Shown: positions 27,063-34,118 of the stretch, in pieces
Layout: each line of letters opens with the position of its first letter
How positions within the stretch are numbered: the first letter of the stretch is position 1
From: an uncultured bacterium
GTDB taxonomy: Bacteria > Krumholzibacteriota > Krumholzibacteriia > LZORAL124-64-63
Direction of reading: 5' to 3'
Assembly (NCBI GenBank): GCA_937864225.1
Contig: CALMJK010000003.1
Span: 124,001 to 188,000, forward strand
DNA: 64,000 bases
Notes under the pieces: generated by a model
The model's database searches: none
Told to the model about the DNA's origin: nothing
What the model saw: the letters and a program-made list of their open reading frames with translations, nothing else
Translations under genes and position numbers: made by a program

Positions 27063-28556
27063 ATGCGGGTGAGACTCGTGCTGGTTCTCGGTCTGTGTCT
27101 CGGCCACGCCTGCCTGGCGACGGCGCTCGGCGCGGCGGCCGGCGTGGATCCGGTCGATTCGATCCGCGCCAAGGAGCTCTTGGCCGACGTGAGCGTGCTC
27201 TCGTCTGAGCGTCTTGCCGGGCGTCTGTCCGGCACGGCCGGCTACGATTCGGCCTGTGCGTGGGCAGCCGCTCGCTTCGCGGCGCTGGGCGCGCGGCCGG
27301 GGGGCGACGGAGGCGGTTGGCTGCAGCGTTTCACGACGGAGGTCAACGTGATCGACGGGGCGCGCCTGGCCGTTCTGTGCGACGGGCAGCTCACGCGGGA
27401 AGGGGTGCCCGGCGAGGATTTCATCTGCCGCGGTTTCACCGGAGCGGGGGAGGTTGTCGCGCCGGTCGTGTTCGCCGGCTACGGGCTGTCGCTGCCCGAT
27501 CAGGGCTGGGACGACTACGCCGACCTCGACGTCGAGGGCAAGGCGGTGCTGGTTTTCAAGCAGCCGCCGGCCTGGCGGCCCCCGCGGGGCGATTGGAGCG
27601 AAGCGCATCTGCCGCGCCCCAAGGCGGCGGCCGCGGTCGCGCGCGGCGCGGTCGCGCTGCTGATGGTATCGCTCTCGGACAGCGTCCAGGGTGGGCAGCC
27701 GATCGGGAGCGTGATGCACGGCCCCGGTCCGCAGGTGGCGATCCCGCAACTGCACATCGGGCGCGCTTTCGCGGGGGAATTGCTCGCAGGCGGCGGCGCC
27801 TCGCTGGACGAACTGCGTCGCCTCATCGACGCCGAGCGCCGCCCGGCATCTCGTCCGTTGACGCGAGCCGTCGCCATCTCGGTGAAATCGTCCTACGCGG
27901 AGGCCGCGACGACGGCGAACGTGGTGGCTCTGTGGCCGGGACGCGACGCGCAGCTGGCCGGCGAGGCGGTGATCGTCGGCGCGCACCTTGATCACGTCGG
28001 CATGCAAGGAGAGCTGCTATTTCCCGGGGCCAACGACAACGCGTCGGGTGTGGCTGCGCTCCTGGCGGTCGCGCGCGCTTTCGCCGTCGGCGGGCCGGCG
28101 CGGCGCACTGTCGTCTTCGCGCTGTTCGCAGGCGAAGAGCAGGGGCTGATCGGGGCCCGGCAATTGGCGGCACGGCCGCCGGTGCCGCTGGAAGACGTGG
28201 TCGCGATGATCAATCTGGATTGCGTCGCGCAAGGTGACAGCATCCAGCTGGGTGGGGGTACGACGTCGCCTCGCCTGTGGGCTCTTGCCCGGGCTCTGGA
28301 TGAAAAGGGTGCTCGGCGCACGGTCGCCCGCACTTGGGGCGGGGGAGGAGCCGACGCGACTCCCTTCCACGAGGCAGGCGTGCCCACGCTTTACTTCGCG
28401 GCGACCAACGGCTACCGCCACCTGCACAGGCCGACCGACACGGTCGAGACCCTCGATGGAAGCCTGCATGAAGAGGTGGCGCGGTTGGTCTACCGAACCG
28501 CGAGGGTCGTCGCCGAAGGGAGCTACCCGGGCGAGTCGGGCGAACAGGGTCGCTAG
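27063..28556 (+). CDS. Secreted M28 family metallopeptidase
   Basis: A 497-residue protein with a signal peptide (LVLVLGLCLGHACLATALG). A PA-like insert precedes the M28 catalytic domain. The zinc ligands are visible as AHLDH, GANDNASGV, the EE of FAGEEQGL, the Asp of MINLDCV and the His of RHLHRPTDT near the C terminus. It should be a di-zinc aminopeptidase outside the cytoplasm. It starts 17 bases after the MFS gene, with a GGGAG site, so the two are probably cotranscribed. It lacks the FlgD-like tail of the other M28 protein at 32204-33859. Confidence 0.92.
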   Translation: MRVRLVLVLGLCLGHACLATALGAAAGVDPVDSIRAKELLADVSVLSSERLAGRLSGTAGYDSACAWAAARFAALGARPGGDGGGWLQRFTTEVNVIDGARLAVLCDGQLTREGVPGEDFICRGFTGAGEVVAPVVFAGYGLSLPDQGWDDYADLDVEGKAVLVFKQPPAWRPPRGDWSEAHLPRPKAAAAVARGAVALLMVSLSDSVQGGQPIGSVMHGPGPQVAIPQLHIGRAFAGELLAGGGASLDELRRLIDAERRPASRPLTRAVAISVKSSYAEAATTANVVALWPGRDAQLAGEAVIVGAHLDHVGMQGELLFPGANDNASGVAALLAVARAFAVGGPARRTVVFALFAGEEQGLIGARQLAARPPVPLEDVVAMINLDCVAQGDSIQLGGGTTSPRLWALARALDEKGARRTVARTWGGGGADATPFHEAGVPTLYFAATNGYRHLHRPTDTVETLDGSLHEEVARLVYRTARVVAEGSYPGESGEQGR

Positions 28557-28572
28557 GCGCGAGGGGAAAGGA

Positions 28573-28600
28573 GCAGGCGGCGCCTTGAGGCGCCGCCTGC
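28573..28600. terminator. Bidirectional terminator hairpin
   Basis: A perfect 12-base-pair stem (GCAGGCGGCGCC/GGCGCCGCCTGC) with a TTGA loop sits between two convergent genes (stops at 28556 and 28619). The minus side is followed by TCCTTTCCCC; the plus side has no U tract. Confidence 0.7.
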
Positions 28601-28618
28601 GGCGAAAACGGTTGGCGC

Positions 28619-28888
28619 TCAGGCCTTCTTGACGCGTTCCTGCCGAATGGCCTCCTTGCCGGCCTCGACGGCGGCGGCGATCTCCTGCTTCTTGTGCTCG
28701 ATGAAGGACTTGGCGTCGCCGCCGAGATGCTCGGCGCGTTCGCGCAGGTCGTGGCTCGTGGCCGCGATTTTCTGGCGCGTTTCCTTCCCCGAGCGCGGCG
28801 CGTACAGAAGGGCCAGGCCGGCGCCCAACAGGGCGCCCAGACCGAAAGCGACCACGTAGCCGCCGGCGCGGCTGTTTTCGTCAGACAT
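28619..28888 (-). CDS. YtxH domain protein
   Basis: An 89-residue protein with one membrane helix (GYVVAFGLGALLGAGLALLYAP) followed by the YtxH motif APRSGKETRQKIA and an amphipathic, charged helix. Such small membrane proteins are often linked to envelope stress, but no biochemical role is settled. AAGGAG precedes the ATG. Its start overlaps the end of the DUF948 gene by eight bases, so the two are translationally coupled. Confidence 0.88.
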   Translation of the reverse strand: MSDENSRAGGYVVAFGLGALLGAGLALLYAPRSGKETRQKIAATSHDLRERAEHLGGDAKSFIEHKKQEIAAAVEAGKEAIRQERVKKA

Positions 28889-29318
28889 CCGAGTCTCCTT
28901 CCATTGATTGGACGTCGCCGCCGCCGTGCCGGCCGCAACGCCAGGCATCCCGAAACGCGCCCAGCCCGACGCGCGCCAAGCCCACGACGCGCGCCAGGCT
29001 CAGAACCGGCGGCGCGATCGCCGTGTCGACTTCACTCAAAACGGCGTCCGCGCGGGCGGTCCAGCCATGCACGCGCGCGACCGTATCTTCGACCATGCTC
29101 CACTCGTGCTCCAGGCGCGTGGAGAGCGCGTGAAGGCTCTGGAGGTTCTTGTGCGCCTCGACGGCCAGCTCGCCGACCTCGGCGCGCAGGTCCGTGACGG
29201 CCTGCGTGATCTGGCCCGCCTGACGGCGCAAATGGAACACGGCGGGAATCAGCACGAGCGCCAGGACAGTGACGGCCAAAGCGGCCAGGCCCAGGGCAAT
29301 CTGCAGGATTTCCGACAT
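28881..29318 (-). CDS. DUF948-like membrane protein
   Basis: A 145-residue protein with an N-terminal membrane helix (ILQIALGLAALAVTVLALVLI) and a long helical, partly coiled-coil part (QAVTDLRAEVGELAVEAHKNL). This is the DUF948 layout, and DUF948 and YtxH genes are commonly adjacent, as here. GAGGAGG precedes the ATG at 29318. Its promoter is recognisable upstream. Confidence 0.82.
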   Translation of the reverse strand: MSEILQIALGLAALAVTVLALVLIPAVFHLRRQAGQITQAVTDLRAEVGELAVEAHKNLQSLHALSTRLEHEWSMVEDTVARVHGWTARADAVLSEVDTAIAPPVLSLARVVGLARVGLGAFRDAWRCGRHGGGDVQSMEGDSDV

Positions 29319-29354
29319 CGGCGCCTCCTCATTTCGCACCTGCAAGGCGAGAGC

Positions 29355-29383
29355 AGGATAAGCAGATCCCGTGGACAGGGCAA
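29355..29383 (-). promoter_or_regulatory. Promoter of the DUF948-YtxH pair
   Basis: On the minus strand TTGCCC (29378-29383), a 17-base spacer and TATCCT (29355-29360) lie about 37 bases before the start at 29318. Confidence 0.65.
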
Positions 29384-29471
29384 GATAGACGAGTCCCGGG
29401 CCGTGGAGCTTGCGCGCCTTCCAGCCCGGGACTACCAGGCGCCTTCGATCATTCCCCTGACCACCATCCTG

Positions 29472-29537
29472 TCATTTTCTCAGCCACCAGAACAGGTCGA
29501 TGATGGCGAGGAGGAGTCCCAAGTTCCTGACATCCAT
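29472..29537 (-). CDS. Candidate 21-residue hydrophobic peptide
   Basis: A very short frame encoding MDVRNLGLLLAIIDLFWWLR followed by K. An AAGGAGGGG ribosome site lies a few bases upstream of the ATG, better than that of many real genes here. The centre is hydrophobic with aromatic residues before a basic end, as in small membrane peptides. It sits alone in the 351-base gap (29319-29669) between the SpoIIE phosphatase gene and the DUF948 promoter; nothing else is recognisable in that gap. The length is too small to exclude chance. Confidence 0.35.
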   Translation of the reverse strand: MDVRNLGLLLAIIDLFWWLRK

Positions 29538-29669
29538 GACTCCCCTCCTTGTCCAGGACCATTCGGCAGCGGTGCCTCCTCCAAATCGGCCGGGAAGCCC
29601 GCCGCTTGAGGCGGAAATAGCAAGATTCACACCGGTTGGGATGCACTTTGCGGCGGGGGAGCTGGCGCC

Positions 29670-32207
29670 CTATAAAGCCTTTACTTCCAACAAGATAAGT
29701 GTGCGATCGTCAGAACGCTCAGCGCCCGCGAAGGCCGCGACGCTGGCAAAAATTCTCTCGCGCAGCTGTTCGAGCGGCCTGCCAAGGTTGTCGCGGGCGA
29801 TCTGCACGAGTTGTTCGAGTTCGAAGAAATCTCCGCTGGCGCTGGTCTCCTCCGTCAGCCCGTCGGTGAAGAAGAGCACGAGATCGCCCTTGTCGAGCCT
29901 GATCGTGCCTCGTCGGTAGGCCCGGTTCGGGCTCGCTCCCAGCACGGGGCCGCCGCGACGGAGTTCCTCGGTGCGCCCGCCGTTACGCCGGAAGAGCAGG
30001 GGCGGGTTCATTCCCGCGTTGCAGTATTCCATGCGCCCGCAGATCGGGTCGAGCACGCCGTAGAAGAAGCTGACCAGATGCCCCGGGGCTTCCGGCGTAC
30101 AGGTCGTGTCGTTCAATCGCGACACCACCCGCTCGGGCCAGGGCTCGCTCACCGCCATGGAACGGAAGGCGGCGCTCAGTTGCGCCATCAGCAGGGCTGC
30201 GGGAATTCCCTTGCCCGAGGCATCGGCGATGGCCACGCCGATCCGCTGGTCCGGCAGCAGGAAATAGTCGTAGTAATCGCCTCCCACTTCGCGGCTCGGT
30301 TCCATGCGGCCCAGCAGTCTCAATCCGGGCAGGTCCAAAGGTTCCGCGGGTACGAGCCGCGCCTGGATTTCTTGCGCTACGCTCAATTCCACGGCCAGGC
30401 GCTCGCGCGCGAGACTCTCCTGGTACAGTCGGGTGTTTTCCAACTGGGCCGCGGACTGCACCGCGAGCAGGTGCAGGTTGGCGACGTCGTCCTGCGTGTA
30501 CAGCCCTCCCTCGCTCTTGGAACCGAGCGCCAGCAGGCCGGTCAGGCGGTTGCCCGTGACGAGCGGAACGAGCAGTTCGCAGCCCAGCATCGCCATCGCT
30601 TCGCAAGGCCCGCTTTCGGTATCCGCGGCCGCGGCGTCCACGATTTCCTCGGCGAAGACCGGGCGGCCGAGCGCGAAAAGCGTGCCGGCCAGATTGGATT
30701 CGAGTTCAAGACGGCGGGCCGTTTCCACGGGATGCGCGCCATCCCAGCCCACGACCTCGACGAGCACATTTTCGCGCGGCTGGCGCAGAAAAAGCGAAAG
30801 CCGCTGCGGCCGGTACAGTTCGCTCAAACGGCTCGCCAACGTCCAGGCCGCCTCGTTCGAGTCGATCAATCCGGTCAGTTCACGGCCCAACTCGACGATG
30901 GCGGCGCGCGTGGCCCGCCGGGCTGGGTAGAGCGAACGGTCGATCCACAGCTGCACGCCTCGCCTCAGCGGCAGCGCGAACAGCGCGCTGCCGGCCACCA
31001 GCAGCAGGGCCAGGGGATCGGCATCTATGCCGAAGGCATTGCGCAGCGCCTGGCCGGCCAGCCCCACGGTCACGATGTAGGCAAGCGCCAGCATGAGCGT
31101 CAGCACGGCGTAAACGAGGCCGTGACGTACGACATATTCCGCGTCGAGCGCCCCATAGCGCAGAATCGCCAAGCCGAACGTGAACGGCACCAGGCCGAGC
31201 GAGAAACCCAGCCATTCGTGATGGAGCACGTTGGCGCCGCCAGGCATGCTGCCCAGGATCATGCCCACCAGGAAGGGAACCAGGCCGGCGATCAGGCCCA
31301 GCAGAACCACGCGCAGCTTGGTCTGCTGCACGGGCCGATCCCGCCGCAGGGCCTTGCGCGCGAAGATCACCAGCGCCGCGACGAAACAGACGAGCAAGTA
31401 GAGAGTCGCCGCGACCTGCGCGATGGTCACCAGGTGCGACTGGGGATCGATCCGCGCAAACTGCGCCCAGAGGCTGAACAGAAAGAGAGGGATGACCGGC
31501 AGCAGCAGCAGCCGACGGCGCCGCTGGTCTTGGACCGGCAGCCTCTCCAGAGACGGGAAGGCGAGGAAGAAGCGCAGGAACAGCGGGGGCAGCAGCAACT
31601 GGGAGAGATCGAGCACGACCTCCCGCAGCGTGATCCAACCCTGCAGCGTCGGCGTCCAAACCTCCATGAGCTGCACGGCGAAGATCAGACAGAGCGCGAA
31701 AAAGTCGCGGGCGACCTGATCCCGCCGACGCCAGAGCACCCACCAGCCGATGAGCAAGAAGGCCAGACCGGACAGGTACTGGCCTGTCGCCCAGATCGTC
31801 CGACCGCTGGTTGGCGGCGTCGCGACGATCGGGAAGGTGAGTTGCTGCTCCCCGCGACGGATCACGATCTCCAGCGTTTCGGGCAAAGGACGGCTCTCGC
31901 TGACCGCGAGCCAGTCGACGGCCGTCGTCAATTGTCTGCCGCCGGCGGCGACGAGGCGGTCGCCTGTGCGCAGCCCGGCGGCGGCGGCGGGTCCCCGCGG
32001 ATCCACGCTGGCGACAACCAGGTTGCGCGCCGCGAAGCCGATCCACGGCCCGCGGCCGATTTCGAGCGCCTTGGGCACGCTCAGCAGCAACAGCAGGGGC
32101 GCCAGGGCGAACAGGCCCACGGCGCGCACGGCGCTGTCCAGCCGGTTCTGCGGTGTGTGGCGTCGCGGCATTTCACTCCCCTGCGCGCCCGTCGTGGTCT
32201 TGCTCAC
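29670..32207 (-). CDS. Membrane PDZ-GAF-SpoIIE (PP2C) serine phosphatase
   Basis: An 845-residue signalling protein. A membrane helix (27-45) is followed by an external PDZ-like domain (about 55-125, RNLVVASVDPRGPAAAAGL), a block of eight or so membrane helices (about 135-395), a GAF-like domain (about 430-600) and a C-terminal SpoIIE/PP2C domain (615-845) with EVGGDYYDYF, IADASGKGIPAALLM and LVLFFTDGLTEE containing the metal-binding aspartates. It would sense an envelope or lipid signal and dephosphorylate a cytoplasmic partner such as an anti-sigma antagonist. The GTG start overlaps the stop of the upstream M28 gene (GTGA), so translation is coupled. Confidence 0.88.
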   Translation of the reverse strand: MSKTTTGAQGSEMPRRHTPQNRLDSAVRAVGLFALAPLLLLLSVPKALEIGRGPWIGFAARNLVVASVDPRGPAAAAGLRTGDRLVAAGGRQLTTAVDWLAVSESRPLPETLEIVIRRGEQQLTFPIVATPPTSGRTIWATGQYLSGLAFLLIGWWVLWRRRDQVARDFFALCLIFAVQLMEVWTPTLQGWITLREVVLDLSQLLLPPLFLRFFLAFPSLERLPVQDQRRRRLLLLPVIPLFLFSLWAQFARIDPQSHLVTIAQVAATLYLLVCFVAALVIFARKALRRDRPVQQTKLRVVLLGLIAGLVPFLVGMILGSMPGGANVLHHEWLGFSLGLVPFTFGLAILRYGALDAEYVVRHGLVYAVLTLMLALAYIVTVGLAGQALRNAFGIDADPLALLLVAGSALFALPLRRGVQLWIDRSLYPARRATRAAIVELGRELTGLIDSNEAAWTLASRLSELYRPQRLSLFLRQPRENVLVEVVGWDGAHPVETARRLELESNLAGTLFALGRPVFAEEIVDAAAADTESGPCEAMAMLGCELLVPLVTGNRLTGLLALGSKSEGGLYTQDDVANLHLLAVQSAAQLENTRLYQESLARERLAVELSVAQEIQARLVPAEPLDLPGLRLLGRMEPSREVGGDYYDYFLLPDQRIGVAIADASGKGIPAALLMAQLSAAFRSMAVSEPWPERVVSRLNDTTCTPEAPGHLVSFFYGVLDPICGRMEYCNAGMNPPLLFRRNGGRTEELRRGGPVLGASPNRAYRRGTIRLDKGDLVLFFTDGLTEETSASGDFFELEQLVQIARDNLGRPLEQLRERIFASVAAFAGAERSDDRTLILLEVKAL

Positions 32208-33859
32208 CTGATGACCGGGACGCGGGCCGTGGCGGCGCCCCCCTCGGTGGTCAGGCGGACCAGATACAGGCCTGTCGCGACGGGTCGACCCGCGGCGTCG
32301 CGGCCGTCCCAGGCCAGCGCGAGGCCTTCTGAGGGCAGCCAGCCCCGCCAGAGCACGCGCACCGTCCGCCCGGCCAGATCGTAAAGGCTGAGGTCGGCTT
32401 GACCGGGCCGAGCAGCGGCGCAGAAAAGGGTCGCGACCGCGGCGTCGCGAAGCGACGCTCTCCGGACGAACACCGCCGGAGCCGGGAAATCATCAGGTGC
32501 CGGCGCCGAGATGGGCCCCGCCACGGTGAACACCCTGCCGTCCGCAGCCACGAGATCCAAGCGATAGAATCGCCAAATGTCGGCGGGCGACGGTGTCGTG
32601 TCGCGCCAGCTTGTCGGCCCGGGCGGCGGGACGAGGAGCACCGGCGTCAGCGCTTGCCACGAACCGCCCGCGGCGCGCCAGACGGCGAGGCCCGCGCCAA
32701 CCGGCAGGGTTTCGCCGCGCCACGTCAGTTCCACGGCGGCGCCCAGCGTCCGCGCGCGCAGTTCCGTGATCAGGACAGGCAGTTCCGTGGCGCGCATCCC
32801 GGCCAGGTCGGCGATGGTCGCCACCGCCACGCGCGCTGCGGCGACCCCTTGTATCGTCTTGGCGCTGATGGCCGACCACGTGTCTTGGATCGAATGATAG
32901 GCAGAGTAACTCTCCCAGTCGCGATCGATGAGCAGGACGGCGGGTGCCCCCGTAGCGGCGAACGGGACGTGATCGCTCTTGATGAGGCTCGCCGCGGTCA
33001 AGCGGGTCGAATCGGCCAGCGAGGTGAACGTCCGCAGGTTGTCGACCACGAGTTGCGCCAGCCACGCGGCTTCCGCGAGCGCATCGAGCATGATCGCCGG
33101 CTCGTCCTGCCAGTACGACACCATGTCCGCGATGACCGCGGCCTTGACCGTGTCGCCGGCGGCGGCCAGACGCTCGACATGATGCTGCGAACCCCAAAGC
33201 CCCAGTTCCTCGGCCGAGAAGAAGACGAATTGCACCGTGCACGCAAAGCGCTGGCCGGCGAGCGCGCGCGCGGCCTCCAGGACGGCGGCGACCCCCGTCG
33301 CGTTGTCCTCGGCTCCCGGAGCGAGGATGGAAGCGTCCACGCCCGAGGCGTAGGAATCGTAATGTGCTCCGAGAACGACGACCTGTTTTGGGCGTTCGTC
33401 TCCGATCACCTGAGCCACAACGTTGCGGCAGAGGATCGTGTCGCGGTTGAAGGCGTACAGGAACGTATCCAAACGCGCGGCGTAGCCGATGGCGCGCAGC
33501 TGATCGCACAGCCAGCCGCCGGCGACGGTGATGCCCTCGCTGCGGGCATAGCGGCTGAGGATTCGGGTCTCGACGCCCTGCCATTCGAGCGGATCGTAAC
33601 CGCTGAGAAGCCGTACATCCGCTTCCCACGCGGCGCTGTCCACGCGCGCGACCGCCAGAGGTTTCGTCACCTTCGGCAAAAGGTCCGGCGCGGCCGCGGC
33701 CGGGGCTGTTACGCCGCGCGCGGCAACCACCAGCAGCCCCGCCGTGGCCAGAGAAAGCGCCCGCCGGCGCGCCGCGCCGCGCCAAGACGTCGGCGAGGCG
33801 CAGCGATCGGCGGCGATGGGACGTACCCCGTCTCGCGGGGAAGCAGGTAGATAAAGCAC
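32204..33859 (-). CDS. Secreted M28 peptidase with FlgD-like sorting domain
   Basis: A 551-residue protein starting at GTG 33859. A long basic region precedes a signal core (LSLATAGLLVVAARGVTA). The M28 domain shows zinc ligands in GAHYDSYA, GAEDNATGVAA, FFSAEELGLWG, VIADMVS and AYHSIQDTW. The last 85 residues match the FlgD-Ig-like C-terminal domain of FCB-group secreted proteins (ADLSLYDLAGRTVRVL, WDGRDAAGRPVATGLYLVRL). That domain suggests surface sorting or secretion. The gene has an extended -10 promoter and is coupled to the phosphatase gene. Confidence 0.9.
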   Translation of the reverse strand: MLYLPASPRDGVRPIAADRCASPTSWRGAARRRALSLATAGLLVVAARGVTAPAAAAPDLLPKVTKPLAVARVDSAAWEADVRLLSGYDPLEWQGVETRILSRYARSEGITVAGGWLCDQLRAIGYAARLDTFLYAFNRDTILCRNVVAQVIGDERPKQVVVLGAHYDSYASGVDASILAPGAEDNATGVAAVLEAARALAGQRFACTVQFVFFSAEELGLWGSQHHVERLAAAGDTVKAAVIADMVSYWQDEPAIMLDALAEAAWLAQLVVDNLRTFTSLADSTRLTAASLIKSDHVPFAATGAPAVLLIDRDWESYSAYHSIQDTWSAISAKTIQGVAAARVAVATIADLAGMRATELPVLITELRARTLGAAVELTWRGETLPVGAGLAVWRAAGGSWQALTPVLLVPPPGPTSWRDTTPSPADIWRFYRLDLVAADGRVFTVAGPISAPAPDDFPAPAVFVRRASLRDAAVATLFCAAARPGQADLSLYDLAGRTVRVLWRGWLPSEGLALAWDGRDAAGRPVATGLYLVRLTTEGGAATARVPVIR

Positions 33860-33932
33860 GACGTCCGCCGCTCTGCGTCAGAAGTCCCTGTTAATCGACA
33901 GGCGACCCGCACCAAGACCGGTCGCGCTTGCC

Positions 33933-33941
33933 ATTATATCA
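33933..33941 (-). promoter_or_regulatory. Extended -10 promoter of the M28-phosphatase operon
   Basis: On the minus strand TGATATAAT has a perfect -10 with the TG extension, about 75 bases before the GTG start. The -35 region is not recognisable. Confidence 0.5.
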
Positions 33942-33986
33942 CCCCCGGGCTCGGCGGGTCCGCCGGATCGTGCGGCCGGGCTGCGG

Positions 33987-34015
33987 TTGACCCTCACGGG
34001 TCACCCATGTAGCAT
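33987..34015 (+). promoter_or_regulatory. Promoter of valS with overlapping palindrome
   Basis: TTGACC (33987-33992), a 17-base spacer and TAGCAT (34010-34015) give a transcript with a leader of about 97 bases. A perfect inverted repeat, TGACCC-TCAC-GGGTCA (33988-34003), covers the -35 and half of the spacer and looks like an operator. Confidence 0.55.
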
Positions 34016-34118
34016 TGCCTGTTCACGACCCGTGCGGAACCCCGCGGCCTGGCCGTCGCGGCTCGAAGCCTCGACGCGGGAATCGCGTGGCCGCCGCGCC
34101 AGACCGAGGAGAAGCCGC

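Noticed and set aside
29811-32384. Open frame of 857 codons on the plus strand opposite the SpoIIE phosphatase
   Set aside because: Gln/Arg/His-rich low-quality translation. The opposite strand encodes clear PDZ, membrane and phosphatase domains.
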